Source: Methylorubrum salsuginis
GTDB lineage: Bacteria; Pseudomonadota; Alphaproteobacteria; Rhizobiales; Beijerinckiaceae
Reading direction: 5' to 3'
DNA length: 64,000 nt
Assembly: GCF_900114375.1 (NCBI RefSeq)
Contig: NZ_FOSV01000003.1
Location: forward strand, 62,001 to 126,000
The notes under the pieces were generated by a model. That model ran no database searches. It was not told where the DNA came from and was given only the letters and a program-made list of their open reading frames with translations. The translations under genes and the position numbers were made by a program. This document shows positions 30,481 to 39,173 of the stretch, one piece after another (within the stretch, counting starts at the first letter, position 1; each line of letters begins with the position of its first letter).

Positions 30481-31173
30481 TCAGAAATCCAGGTCCGCGT
30501 AGTGGGCCGCAGGCGGCATGCCGGGGGCGCGGTCGGCCAGGAGCGGACGGAAGGACGGGCGGGATTTCACCCGCGCGTACCAGTCCTTCGCCATCTCGTC
30601 CTCGTCCCATGGCACGTCGCCGAGATAATCCACGCAGGAGAGATGGGCCGCCGCCGCGAGATCCGCATAGGTCAGGTGGTCGCCGGCCAGCCACCGGCGA
30701 TGGCCGATGAGGTAGCCGATATACTTCAGATGATAGCGCACATTGGTGCGCGCGGCGCGGATGGCGTTCATGTCCGGCGGGCCGCCGCCCTCCGAACTCG
30801 GCATGAAGCGCTTGTCGATCTTTTCGGTGACGAGATACTCGGTCACCTCGCCGTTGAACTTGACGAGGAACCAGTCGAGGAGGCGGCGCACCTCGACCCG
30901 GGCGGTGGTGGTGTCGGGCAGCAAGCGCCGCCCGTTGAGCCCGAGGCCGCGTGTCTCGTCGAGATATTCCGCGATCACGCCCGCGCCGGGCACGGCGAGC
31001 CCGGTCTGCTCCACCAGGACCGGCGTGGTGCCGGCGGGATTGACGACCAGAAAATCCCGGCGACGCTCCCAGGTGCGTTCTTCCACGAGCACCGGCTCCA
31101 TGCCCATCTCGGTCAGGGCGAGGCGGATGAAGCGGGAGTTCGGGCAGAACGGTGCGTGGTGGAGGGTCGCCAT
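30481..31173 (-). CDS. fzlA: GST-fold protein, probable FtsZ-binding FzlA
   Basis: 230-aa glutathione-S-transferase-fold protein: thioredoxin-like N-domain with FCPNSRFIRLALTEMG, WERRRDFLVVNPAGTTPVLVE and an all-helical C-domain. The NPAG motif, WERRR segment and the conserved C-terminal tail HYADLDF suggest the alphaproteobacterial FzlA group, which binds FtsZ and governs filament curvature during division rather than conjugating glutathione. It heads an operon with queG and a reductase, and is divergent from uppP, an envelope gene. The FzlA assignment is from motif memory, not alignment. Confidence 0.68.
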   Translation of the reverse strand: MATLHHAPFCPNSRFIRLALTEMGMEPVLVEERTWERRRDFLVVNPAGTTPVLVEQTGLAVPGAGVIAEYLDETRGLGLNGRRLLPDTTTARVEVRRLLDWFLVKFNGEVTEYLVTEKIDKRFMPSSEGGGPPDMNAIRAARTNVRYHLKYIGYLIGHRRWLAGDHLTYADLAAAAHLSCVDYLGDVPWDEDEMAKDWYARVKSRPSFRPLLADRAPGMPPAAHYADLDF

Positions 31174-31430
31174 GAAGGCCGTGGTTTGAAGCGTGACGTT
31201 TGGACAGACAGCCGGCTCGGCAACGCGCCTTGCCCCCGCGAGGGTCCGGCCGACGGGCCAGGATTATGGCCGGTTCGTTTCGTCCCCGTTAACACGCTCG
31301 CCGCATCGCGGTAACCGCCCGTCAACCCTGCCGCCCCAAAGCTGCCGCACCGCCGTCGTCTGCCGCGCTCCGGCGCCTGCCTCCACGGCGCGGATCTTGC
31401 GCCCGGCCGGCGCAGAGGAGCAGCACACCC
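31174..31430. promoter_or_regulatory. Divergent promoter region between fzlA-like operon and uppP
   Basis: 257 bp separating the two start codons. It contains GTTAAC near 31290 and a purine-rich AGAGGAG ten bases before uppP. I found no clear repeat or operator. Confidence 0.4.
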
Positions 31431-32282
31431 ATGGATCTCGTCCTGATCGCGAAGGCGCTCGTGCTCGCCGTGGTGGAGGGCGCCACCGAGTTCATCCCGG
31501 TCTCCTCGACCGGGCACCAGCTGCTGGTCGGCCACTTCATCGGCTTCCACTCGCCCAACAACACCTTCGAGGTGCTGATCCAGCTGGGCGCCGTGCTCGC
31601 GATCCTCTACGCCTATTTCGGCAAGCTGTGGGGCATCGCCACCAGCCTGCCGAACGACCCGAGGGCGCGCCGCTTCGTGGGCGCCGTGCTGCTCGCCTTC
31701 CTGCCGGCCGCGATCATCGGCGGCGTGGCCTCGAAATACATCAAGGCCTACCTGTTCAACCCGTGGATCGTCTGCGCCACGCTGGTGGCGGGCGGCCTCG
31801 TGCTGCTCGTGATCGACGACATGGTCGGCGAGCCGAAGGCGACGCCCAAGGACGAGAGCCACACCGACACGGTCGAGAACCCGCGCAAGACCGACGTGTT
31901 CGAGTTCAGCCTGCCGATGGCGCTCAAGATCGGCTTCTTCCAGTGCCTCGCGATGATCCCCGGCGTGTCGCGCTCCGGCGCCACCATCGTCGGCGCGATG
32001 CTGATGGGCGCGAGCAAGCGCTCGGCCACCGAGTTCTCGTTCTACCTCGCCATGCCGACCATGGCCGGCGCCTTCGCCAAGGACCTGCTCGACAACTACA
32101 AGAACCTCTCCACCGACGACGCGTTGTTGATCGTCATCGGGTTCATCGCCGCCTTCGTCTCGGCCCTGATCGTGGTGCGCACGGTGCTGGACTACGTCTC
32201 GCGCCACGGCTTCTGGCTGTTCGCGTGGTGGCGCATCATCGTCGGCTCGCTCGGCTTCGCGGGACTGATTATTTTTGGCTGA
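31431..32282 (+). CDS. uppP: Undecaprenyl-diphosphatase UppP (BacA)
   Basis: 283-aa integral membrane enzyme that recycles undecaprenyl pyrophosphate to the monophosphate for peptidoglycan and other envelope polymers. The two active-site motifs are intact: [14 protein letters not shown] (residues 17-30) and [12 protein letters not shown] near 178-189. Roughly eight helices; a hydrophilic loop around residues 130-150 is slightly longer than in E. coli. AGAGGAG precedes the ATG. Divergent from the fzlA-like gene. Confidence 0.96.
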   Translation: MDLVLIAKALVLAVVEGATEFIPVSSTGHQLLVGHFIGFHSPNNTFEVLIQLGAVLAILYAYFGKLWGIATSLPNDPRARRFVGAVLLAFLPAAIIGGVASKYIKAYLFNPWIVCATLVAGGLVLLVIDDMVGEPKATPKDESHTDTVENPRKTDVFEFSLPMALKIGFFQCLAMIPGVSRSGATIVGAMLMGASKRSATEFSFYLAMPTMAGAFAKDLLDNYKNLSTDDALLIVIGFIAAFVSALIVVRTVLDYVSRHGFWLFAWWRIIVGSLGFAGLIIFG

Positions 32283-32425
32283 GCCTTCAGGATTTTGAAC
32301 GAGGCGGGGGCGTCGTCCCGGACTAAAGTCGGTTGTCGTCCCGCCGCGCGCCGTGCGAGGGCTTGCGGCCACGCCGCCGCTCTCCCACAGAGGCGGCACG
32401 GAATCGCCGCACGCCAGGGTTCACG

Positions 32426-34246
32426 ATGGAAGACCGTCCGCTTGCCGAGTTGTTCGAGCCCGCGACCCAGGAGCGCTGGCGCAAGGCGGTCGATGCCGCG
32501 CTGAAGGGCGGCGATTTCGAGAAGCGCCTCGTCTCGAAGACCGCGGACGGCCTGCGCATCGAGCCGCTCTATGCCCCGGCCGAGCCGACCACCCAGCCGG
32601 TGCGGGCCCCGGGCCCGTGGCGCCTGGCGCAGCGGATCGACCATCCGGAGGCCGAGAAGGCCGCCGCGCAGGCGCTGACCGACCTCGAAGGCGGCGCCGA
32701 CGCGCTGGTGCTGGTGGAGGCGGGGGCGCCCGCCGCCCGTGGCTTCGGTCTCGACCTCTCGGACGTCGACGGGCTCGATGCGGCGCTCAAGGGCACGATG
32801 CTGCCGCTGATCGCGCTCCGGCTCGATGCCGGCGCCCGCGGCTTCGCGGTGGCGGGCCTCCTCAAGCAACTGGTCGAGCGGCGCGGCGACGATCCGGCCG
32901 AACTCGACGTGGATCTCGGCCTGGACCCGCTCGGCACGCAGGCCGCGACCGGCACCGCCCAGGAGGGTTGGGAGGGCCAACTCGTGCAGGCCCTCACCGA
33001 TTTTTCTGCCTATCGCGGCCGGGTGGCGCTGGCCGATGCCCGCCCCTATCACGAGGCCGGCGCCAGCGAGGTTCAGGAACTCGCGGTCGTGCTCGCCACG
33101 GCAGTGGCCTACTTGCGCGCCCTGGAGGCCGGCGGGCACGATCTGGAGCGGGCCCGCGACGGGATCTCGGTGCTGCTGGTGGCGGATGCCGACGAGTTCC
33201 TGACCATCGCCAAGTTCCGGGCGATCCGCCGGCTCTGGGCCCGGATCGAGGAGGCCTGCGGCCTGGAGCCCAAGCCCCTGCGGGTGCTCGCCGAGACCGC
33301 GTGGCGGATGATGACCCGCCGCGACCCCTTCGTGAACATCCTGAGGGCGGCCATGGCGTCCGCCTCCGCCGGCCTGGGTGGTGCCGATTCGGTCACCGCC
33401 CTGCCCTACACCCTGGCGCTGGGCCTGCCGGACGCCTTCGCCCGCCGCGTGGTGCGCAACAGCCAGATCGTGCTGATCGAGGAATCGAACCTCGCCAAGG
33501 TCTCCGACCCGGCGGCCGGCGCGGGCGGTTTCGAGGCGCTGACCGCCGAGCTGACCGAGAAGGCCTGGGCCGCCTTCCAGGAGATCGAGCGCGAGGGCGG
33601 AATCGCTCGGAGCCTCGCCTCCGGCGCGCTCGCCGGCCGGATCGAGACGGTGCGCAAGGCCCGCGAGCGCGCGGTCGCGACCCGCAAGCAGCCGTTGACC
33701 GGTGCCAGCGAGTTCCCTTTCCTCGCCGAGAAGCCGGTGACGGTGCTCGACGTGAAACCCCGCGAGGCGGCGGCGCGGGCGGGTGGCGCCCTCCCCTCGC
33801 AACGCCTCGCCGAGCCCTACGAGGCCCTGCGCGACGCCTCCGACGCGGCGCTGGCCGGGAGCGGCAAGCGCCCGGCGGTGTTCCTGGCCAATCTCGGCGC
33901 GGTCGCGATCCACAACGCCCGCTCGACCTTCGCGGCCAACGCCTTCGCGGCGGGGGGCATCGAGGCTCTGGGCAATGACGGCTTCTCGGATGCGGACGCC
34001 CTGGCCGAGGCCTTCAAGGCGTCGGGCGCACGGCTCGCCTGCCTGTGCTCGTCGGACAAGCTCTACGAGACGGAGGCCGTGCCGGCCGCCAAGGCTCTGA
34101 AGGCGGCCGGCTGCACCACGCTCTACCTCGCCGGCAAGCCCGCCGACGAGGCGGCTTTCCGCGAGGCCGGCATCGACGGCTTCCTGTTCGCGGGCTGCGA
34201 TCTGCTGGCGCTGCTCACGGAAGCCGGCGAACGGGCGAAGGGCTGA
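32426..34246 (+). CDS. mcmB: Methylmalonyl-CoA mutase small (beta) subunit
   Basis: Non-catalytic partner of the B12-dependent mutase that interconverts methylmalonyl-CoA and succinyl-CoA; in serine-cycle methylotrophs this is part of the ethylmalonyl-CoA pathway. 606 aa. TIM-barrel part (about 40-400) contains DPFVNILRAAMASASAGLGG and ALPYTLALG. The C-terminal domain has FLANLGAVAIHNARSTFAAN, where the B12-ligating DxHxxG motif of large subunits is replaced, as expected for a small subunit. ATG at 32426. The large subunit gene is not adjacent here. Confidence 0.92.
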   Translation: MEDRPLAELFEPATQERWRKAVDAALKGGDFEKRLVSKTADGLRIEPLYAPAEPTTQPVRAPGPWRLAQRIDHPEAEKAAAQALTDLEGGADALVLVEAGAPAARGFGLDLSDVDGLDAALKGTMLPLIALRLDAGARGFAVAGLLKQLVERRGDDPAELDVDLGLDPLGTQAATGTAQEGWEGQLVQALTDFSAYRGRVALADARPYHEAGASEVQELAVVLATAVAYLRALEAGGHDLERARDGISVLLVADADEFLTIAKFRAIRRLWARIEEACGLEPKPLRVLAETAWRMMTRRDPFVNILRAAMASASAGLGGADSVTALPYTLALGLPDAFARRVVRNSQIVLIEESNLAKVSDPAAGAGGFEALTAELTEKAWAAFQEIEREGGIARSLASGALAGRIETVRKARERAVATRKQPLTGASEFPFLAEKPVTVLDVKPREAAARAGGALPSQRLAEPYEALRDASDAALAGSGKRPAVFLANLGAVAIHNARSTFAANAFAAGGIEALGNDGFSDADALAEAFKASGARLACLCSSDKLYETEAVPAAKALKAAGCTTLYLAGKPADEAAFREAGIDGFLFAGCDLLALLTEAGERAKG

Positions 34247-34253
34247 GAGCGTC

Positions 34254-34280
34254 CCCTCTCCCCGCCATGCGGGGAGAGGG
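34254..34280. repeat. CCCTCTCCCCGC hairpin, copy 2
   Basis: Perfect 12-base arms (34254-34265 and 34269-34280) with a CAT centre, eight bases after the mcmB stop codon and ahead of convergent flaF. Same arms as at 2146-2171. Confidence 0.75.
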
Positions 34281-34365
34281 CTTCGGCGACCTCGTCAGCG
34301 CCGTAGCGATCAGCCGGAGCCGGTGGCCTCGTTCCCGTCCGTCGCTTCTCGAACGGCTGGAGCAT

Positions 34366-34412
34366 GCGTCCCGCAAGGCGGTTTCCGGCTTCTAGAAAAA
34401 GCCGACGCGGTT
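34366..34412. repeat. Dispersed CGGCTT repeat, diverged copy
   Basis: GCATGCGTCCCGCAAGGCGG, TTTCCGGCTTCTAGAAAAAG and CCGACGCGGTTCAAG follow the same order as the dispersed ~60-bp element, in reverse orientation to the tandem copies at 10981. It lies in the intergenic space between mcmB and flaF. Confidence 0.6.
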
Positions 34413-34427
34413 CAAGGATTCAGAACG

Positions 34428-34802
34428 TCACGCACCCGCACCGGGATCGCCCTGCAGGCCGGCGGCGATGTGGTTGTTCAGCGAGACCAGCGATTCGATC
34501 TTCTCGCGGCTCGGCTCGATCATCGCGTCGATGATGGTGCGGAACACGAAGACCGAGAGACGGCTGATGCCGATGCGGATGTCGTCGGGGAGCGGGTTGG
34601 CCGGGTCGGTCGCCGCGGAGGCCAGGATCGTCCAGACCTTCTGGTTGAACACCAGCGCCTCGTTGAGGGCGGAGCCGATGCCGACCTCGGGACCGAGCGC
34701 CTGAAGCTTGCCCGCGGCCTTCAGCAGGACGGCGGCCTCGGCCTCGCGGGGGGGGAGCGCGACGCGCGCGACCTTCGCGTAGGCACTGGCCCCATACGAC
34801 AT
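34428..34802 (-). CDS. flaF: Flagellar biosynthesis regulator FlaF
   Basis: 124-aa protein matching alphaproteobacterial FlaF, which is needed for flagellin synthesis or secretion and opposes FlbT. Conserved positions: PREAEAAVLLKAAGKLQ, ALVFNQKVWTILASAATDP, NPLPDDIRIGISRLSVFVF, and the ending LVSLNNHIAAGL. ATG at 34802. No other flagellar gene lies in the window, so it is detached from the main flagellar cluster. Confidence 0.88.
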   Translation of the reverse strand: MSYGASAYAKVARVALPPREAEAAVLLKAAGKLQALGPEVGIGSALNEALVFNQKVWTILASAATDPANPLPDDIRIGISRLSVFVFRTIIDAMIEPSREKIESLVSLNNHIAAGLQGDPGAGA

Positions 34803-34972
34803 CGCCCGAAACTCCCTTGCGCCGGACGCATACGCCGTCCGCACCTCCCGTGTGACACCGGTTTGTTAAAAGGCGGTGTGTAAGACCGGTCGCCGTATTG
34901 GTGCCCCGAAAGGGAGCGAGGTGTCTGCTGTGGACAACTCGTGCCGCGACCCGGGTCCGGAACCCGACAGGT

Positions 34973-35221
34973 ATGACGAATTTCTTCCTCGGCCTCATCG
35001 CCGGCTGCATCATCGCCGGCGTCGTCACCATCTCGGCGGCGCGCAATCCGTCGGTCCAGACGCGGCTTGGGCTGATGCCCGTCGCTCAGGCCGCCGCGCC
35101 GCCTCCGGCCCCGGTCGCCCGCATCGAGCCGCCGCGCTGCCCGGAGGCGCAGGCCGAGACGACGGTCGGGCGGCCCGACATGCTGTTCTCGCGAAGCCGG
35201 CTCTGGTCGATCAAGCCCTGA
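34973..35221 (+). CDS. Small membrane-anchored hypothetical protein
   Basis: 82-aa protein: MTNFFLGLIAGCIIAGVVTI is an N-terminal membrane helix, followed by a Pro/Ala-rich linker (APPPAPVARIEPP) and a basic tail. Start ATG at 34973, preceded by ACAGGT. Divergent from flaF. I do not recognise a family. Composition suggests a single-pass anchored protein with the tail in the periplasm. Confidence 0.55.
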   Translation: MTNFFLGLIAGCIIAGVVTISAARNPSVQTRLGLMPVAQAAAPPPAPVARIEPPRCPEAQAETTVGRPDMLFSRSRLWSIKP

Positions 35222-35246
35222 ACCCCGGCCCGCCTCGGACGCCGCC

Positions 35247-35405
35247 TCAGACGCTCGTGCCGATGAGGAACATCACCATGGTGGTGGCCAGGGTGCAGCC
35301 GAGGAAGCCGCACAGGGCGGCGGCGAAGGACGGGCCGGTCTGGATCGTGGCGGCCTCGGCGGTGGCGTCGATGGTGTTCATGGCGGCGTTGATGGCGGTG
35401 TTCAT
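35247..35405 (-). CDS. Very small membrane protein, 52 aa
   Basis: Reads MNTAINAAMNTIDATAEAAT at the N-terminus, then a single hydrophobic segment (about residues 28-48, with CGFLGC and a Met-rich VMFLIG) and a short tail GTSV. ATG at 35405 has GGGAT nine bases upstream. The amphipathic-then-hydrophobic design is typical of small inner-membrane proteins. No family recognised. Ends 25 bases from the preceding small gene on the other strand. Confidence 0.55.
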   Translation of the reverse strand: MNTAINAAMNTIDATAEAATIQTGPSFAAALCGFLGCTLATTMVMFLIGTSV

Positions 35406-35564
35406 GGCGCGATCCCGAATCGGAAGGCTTGGATGGACTGACCATGCGGCGCACGGCCACGCTCGGCAGTGCGGGGACGCACGTCGATGGCGGGCGCGAC
35501 GAAGTCTTCGCCGCGGCGTTTCAGGTTTCGTGAAGTCCGGGGCGCGCCGCGACGGCGCAGCCCG

Positions 35565-35879
35565 TCAGTCGCAGCGGTTCAGTTTCTTGGCGATCCGCAG
35601 GTCGCGCAGCTCGCTGCGCAGATCGATCGCCACCACGTCGGCCCCACAATCCTCGAAAGCATCCTGCGCTTCGTGGAAACGGTCGCCCACCTCGTCGAGG
35701 GTGTCGCAGACCCGGTCGCGGTTGCCGAGCCGGGCCTCTTGGTTGGCTTGGTAGCGCAGCGCACTGGCCTCCTGCATCTTGCGGCGCCCGTCGAGACAGC
35801 CGGGGGCGGCGATGGCGGAGGTGGCGAGGCTCGCACCGACGAGAACGGCGGTGAAGCCGGCAAGAACGGTTGAACGCAT
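35565..35879 (-). CDS. Small exported hypothetical protein
   Basis: 104 aa. Residues 1-24 are a signal peptide ending SAIAA. The mature part has four cysteines (GCLDGRR, RVCDTLDE, EDCGADV, NRCD at the C-terminus), suggesting two disulfides, and charged helical sequence. ATG at 35879 starts the signal. Function unknown. It is one of four very short secreted or membrane proteins in this 1-kb stretch. Confidence 0.65.
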   Translation of the reverse strand: MRSTVLAGFTAVLVGASLATSAIAAPGCLDGRRKMQEASALRYQANQEARLGNRDRVCDTLDEVGDRFHEAQDAFEDCGADVVAIDLRSELRDLRIAKKLNRCD

Positions 35880-35994
35880 GGGAAGACCGACGCTGTTTCG
35901 ACCGAGGTCGTGAAGGTTTCGAATGGGGCGGGTGCGATGCCGTTGGCTTTCGCCGCGGTGCATCGCCTCGCTGTCGGTCTGATGAACGGTGCGG

Positions 35995-36564
35995 CTAAGC
36001 CGATGGTTCCGGTCTCTCTTCGGCGTGATTGACGGAACCTTTGCCGGACGGATCGCCACCCCCGCCACGGCGGCGCGAGGTCAGAATCCGCTCCAGCGCG
36101 ACCGGTTGCACCCCCAGCGCATCGACGCCGACATCGTATTGCCGCGGGATCGGCTTGAGGCGACCGTGCGAGTGGCCGTGCAGGTTGATGGCGCCGCGCC
36201 CGAGGCCGTTCCAGGTGCGGAACGCGTAATGGCACAGCACGAGCCGGCGCTCGTCCACCGTGATCTCGGCGTAATGCGCCACCGAGGCCCAGCCGGGCGC
36301 GGCGAGCGTCGCCGGCCCGTCGTTGTTGCCGACGATGAGGTGCTTGCGGCCCCGGAGCGAGGCCAGCAGTTCGGCGACCCGCTCCGGCGGCGGCCCCAGC
36401 GCGAAATCGCCGAGATGCCAGACCTCGTCGTCGGGCCCGACCACGGCGTTCCAGGCCTCGATCAGGGCCTGGTCATGGGTCGGCAGGTCGGGGAACGGGC
36501 GCCGGTCGATCCGCAGGATGCGCGGATCGCCGAAATGGGTGTCGCTGGTGAAATACGTGGTCAT
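35995..36564 (-). CDS. Calcineurin-like metallophosphoesterase
   Basis: 189-aa phosphoesterase. All metal motifs are visible in order: SDTHFGD (7-13), LGDFALGP, GNND, LCHYAF and the HGHSHG block. The compact size resembles small cytoplasmic phosphohydrolases that act on nucleotides or phosphodiesters. ATG at 36564. Same strand as, and downstream of, tonB, but separated by a strong hairpin. Substrate unknown. Confidence 0.87.
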   Translation of the reverse strand: MTTYFTSDTHFGDPRILRIDRRPFPDLPTHDQALIEAWNAVVGPDDEVWHLGDFALGPPPERVAELLASLRGRKHLIVGNNDGPATLAAPGWASVAHYAEITVDERRLVLCHYAFRTWNGLGRGAINLHGHSHGRLKPIPRQYDVGVDALGVQPVALERILTSRRRGGGGDPSGKGSVNHAEERPEPSA

Positions 36565-36688
36565 CCGCCGCGCCTTCTCGCCCCGAGGCTGTGTAGCGCG
36601 GCGGTTCCCCCGCAGGAACCGGCCGTTCGAGCACCGGTCCGAACGGCGACCGCCGGCCTGTGAAAAGCCGATGCGGCGTAGAGGCGGG

Positions 36689-36721
36689 GGATCGCCCTGG
36701 ATCGAACGTCCAGGGCGATCC
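36689..36721 (-). terminator. Strong hairpin at the 3' end of the exb-tonB operon
   Basis: GGATCGCCCTGG (36689-36700) pairs perfectly with CCAGGGCGATCC (36710-36721) around a nine-base loop, directly after the tonB stop. No T-run follows on the minus strand, so it may be a rho-independent-like or 3'-protecting structure rather than a canonical terminator. Confidence 0.6.
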
Positions 36722-36722
36722 C

Positions 36723-37817
36723 TCAACGGCCGGGGCTGAAGCGCATCGGCACGGTCACGGAGAGGCTCGGCTGCGTCACGCCGGGCGGAGCGGGCGGCAT
36801 GCCGCCCCGCGCCGCCGCCAGGGCGGCGCTGTCGATGGCGCCGATGCCGCTGCTGCCGACGAGGGCCGCACCGCTGACGGCACCGGACCGGCTCACCGTG
36901 AAGCGCACGGTCGCGACACCGCCGGCGGTCCCGGCGGCGGCCTCCCGGTTCATGCGACCGCGGAGCGCCGAGGCGATCGAGCCCTTCCAGGCCGCCATGG
37001 CGTTGGGGTCGCTGCCCGAAGCCGCCGCACCGGTCGATCGCTGCCGCGAGGCGGCGGCGGAGTCGCGCGCCGCTCCCTCCTTTGCCTGCTGGGCGCGCCG
37101 TGCGGCGTCGCGCTCGGCCTTTGCCTTGGCAAGCGCCTTGAGCTTCGCCTCGCGTTCGGCCTCGCGCTTCTTCTCCAGAACCTCCTCGCGCCGACGCTCG
37201 CGCTCGAGCTCACGCTTCTTCTCCAACGCCGCCTGACGACGCGCCTCGCGCTGCTCATCGGGCTCCTTCTTCGGCTCGGGCGTCCGTGCCACCACCGGCG
37301 GCGGCGGCGCGAGCGGCTCGGCCTCCTGGGCCTGCGAGGTGATGACCTGCTCCTCGGGCGGCGGCGGGGGCGTCTCCAGCGGCACCTCGGCGACGGCCTC
37401 GGGCGGCGGGGGCGGCGGCTGGACCTCCTCCGGCATCACCTGGGTCATCTCGGTGGGCTCGGGCGGCTTCGCCTCCTCCGGCACGACCTCCGCCGTTTCC
37501 GGCGGCGGCGGAGGCTTCACCTCGTCCGGCGTCTCGACGGGCTCGGCCGCAGCCGGCTCGCCCTCGGGCTTGGCCTCCTCGGGCACCTCCTCGATGCGCT
37601 GCGTCTCGGCGACGGCCTGGGTCTCGGCTTCCATCATCTGCGGCGCGAGATCGATGGAGATCTCCTGTTCGCCCGCCGCCTCGGGCGGATTCGTGCGCAG
37701 GAAGGCGAGGCCGGCCAAGGCCGCGAGATGCAGCAGCAGGGCGATGACGAAGGCGGCGACGAGCGTGCCCTGCCCTCGGTCCGGACCGCCGGGCGCGCGT
37801 TCAACGTGAGCGGTCAT
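36723..37817 (-). CDS. tonB: TonB-family energy transducer
   Basis: 364-aa protein. One N-terminal transmembrane helix (about 18-39), then a long Pro/Glu-rich spacer (about 55-190) with PPPPPETAEVVPEEAKPPEP-like stretches, a charged Lys/Arg/Glu coiled coil (about 195-260) reminiscent of TolA, and a C-terminal TonB domain with VATVRFTVSRSGAVSGAALV. It transmits proton-motive energy to outer-membrane receptors. Start four bases after the exbD stop. The spacer is unusually long, enough to span a thick periplasm. Confidence 0.88.
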   Translation of the reverse strand: MTAHVERAPGGPDRGQGTLVAAFVIALLLHLAALAGLAFLRTNPPEAAGEQEISIDLAPQMMEAETQAVAETQRIEEVPEEAKPEGEPAAAEPVETPDEVKPPPPPETAEVVPEEAKPPEPTEMTQVMPEEVQPPPPPPEAVAEVPLETPPPPPEEQVITSQAQEAEPLAPPPPVVARTPEPKKEPDEQREARRQAALEKKRELERERRREEVLEKKREAEREAKLKALAKAKAERDAARRAQQAKEGAARDSAAASRQRSTGAAASGSDPNAMAAWKGSIASALRGRMNREAAAGTAGGVATVRFTVSRSGAVSGAALVGSSGIGAIDSAALAAARGGMPPAPPGVTQPSLSVTVPMRFSPGR

Positions 37818-37821
37818 CGGC

Positions 37822-38292
37822 TTACTTGGCGGCTCCCGCGGCGGCGGCGCCACCGCCCGGCGACTGGGCGATCAGCGAGACCTTGGTGAAGCCGGCTTGC
37901 GCCACGACGCCCATGGTCTCGAGAATCTTGCCGTAATTCGCATCGCGATCACCGCGCACCAGCACCACCTGATCCGGATTCTCGGCCTTCAGCTCCTTGA
38001 GCCGCGGCAGCAGCGTCTCCGGCGTGAACGCGTCCTTGGCGATGTAGGGGTTGCCGTCCTTGTCGATCGAGACTTCGAGCGGCTTCTGCGCCTGCGCGAC
38101 CTTGGCCGCGGCGGTCTTCGGCAGTTGCACCGGCACGCCGGTCGTCATCAGGGGGGCCGCCACCATGAAGATGATGAGCAGCACCAGCATCACGTCCACC
38201 ATCGGGGTGACGTTGATGTCGGACATCGGCGTGGCGTCGAGGCCGTCCTCGTCGTCGCCGCCCCCCGAGCTCCGCAGGGATCCCATGGCCAT
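37822..38292 (-). CDS. exbD: Biopolymer transport protein ExbD
   Basis: 156-aa membrane protein of the TonB motor. One helix contains NVTPMVDVMLVLLIIFMV with the essential Asp33; the periplasmic domain follows with VSIDKDGNPYI and VLVRGDRDANYGKILE. The acidic N-terminus DDEDGLD is typical. ATG at 38292. Between exbB and tonB on the same strand. Confidence 0.93.
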   Translation of the reverse strand: MAMGSLRSSGGGDDEDGLDATPMSDINVTPMVDVMLVLLIIFMVAAPLMTTGVPVQLPKTAAAKVAQAQKPLEVSIDKDGNPYIAKDAFTPETLLPRLKELKAENPDQVVLVRGDRDANYGKILETMGVVAQAGFTKVSLIAQSPGGGAAAAGAAK

Positions 38293-38403
38293 GTGTATCG
38301 CCCTCCCGGGCGTGCGCGGTCCCCCGGCCGGGCGGGACCTGCGTCGAAGTTCGAGTGGAGAGGGATCGGCGGCGCGCGGCGCGGCCCGCCGGGATGGGTG
38401 CGA

Positions 38404-39108
38404 TTATTCGGCCGCGGCGGCGCGGGCGTGCGGGCTGCGGTCGCGGGCCAGGCGATTGCCGAGCACGGCGATGCAGGAGACGAAGCCGGATTGCAGGCGG
38501 GCGACATCGCCGGAGAGCTTGTTGTAGGCCATCACCGCGGGGATCGCGACGACGAGCCCGATGGCGGTGGCGAACAAGGCCTCGGCAATGCCAGGCGCCA
38601 CCACGGCGAGACTGGTGTCCTGGCTCTTCGCGATCGAGGAGAACGAGTTCATGATGCCCCACACCGTGCCGAACAGGCCGATGAACGGGGCGGTGGAGCC
38701 GGAGGTGGCGAGCAGGGGCAGGCCGCTCTGGAGCCGCTTCACTTCGAGGCCGAGGGCGCCCTTCATGGCGCGCTCGATGCGCTCGCGGCGCTCCGCCCGG
38801 CTCTCGCTCGGGTCCTGGTCGCGCCACGCGTCGAGCCCGGCATGGACGACGCGGCCGGCGATGCCGTCCTGCTTGGCGTCCACCGCGCCCTCCTGGCGCA
38901 CCATCGCCTCGAACGCCTTGGCCTGACGCTTGGCGGCGGCGAGGCGCACGACCTTCTCGAACACTACGGTCCAGCAGGCCAGCGAGGCGACCACGAGAAG
39001 GATCATCACGCCCTTCACGATCGGATCGGCCTGGAGAAACAGGCCGAGGAACGAGAAGTCGTGACCGGCAGCGGCGGCGGCTTCCACGGGCGCGGATGTC
39101 GGTTCCAT
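38404..39108 (-). CDS. exbB: Biopolymer transport protein ExbB
   Basis: 234-aa MotA/TolQ/ExbB proton channel protein with three helices. PLLATSGSTAPFIGLFGTVWGIM and LFATAIGLVVAIPAVMAYN are the family signatures. ATG at 39108. First motor gene of the exbB-exbD-tonB operon, with a 65-bp gap to an exported protein gene upstream. Confidence 0.93.
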   Translation of the reverse strand: MEPTSAPVEAAAAAGHDFSFLGLFLQADPIVKGVMILLVVASLACWTVVFEKVVRLAAAKRQAKAFEAMVRQEGAVDAKQDGIAGRVVHAGLDAWRDQDPSESRAERRERIERAMKGALGLEVKRLQSGLPLLATSGSTAPFIGLFGTVWGIMNSFSSIAKSQDTSLAVVAPGIAEALFATAIGLVVAIPAVMAYNKLSGDVARLQSGFVSCIAVLGNRLARDRSPHARAAAAE

Positions 39109-39173
39109 CTCGTAACTCCTCGAATCTCGGTGTCAGGGCGCGTCGCCCGAGCCGGCCGGCTCGGCGACTCGGA

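Noticed and set aside
34860..34880. CtrA box (TTAA-N7-TTAA) near flaF
   Set aside because: Only a TTAA half-site (GTTAAAAGG) was found; the second half does not match.
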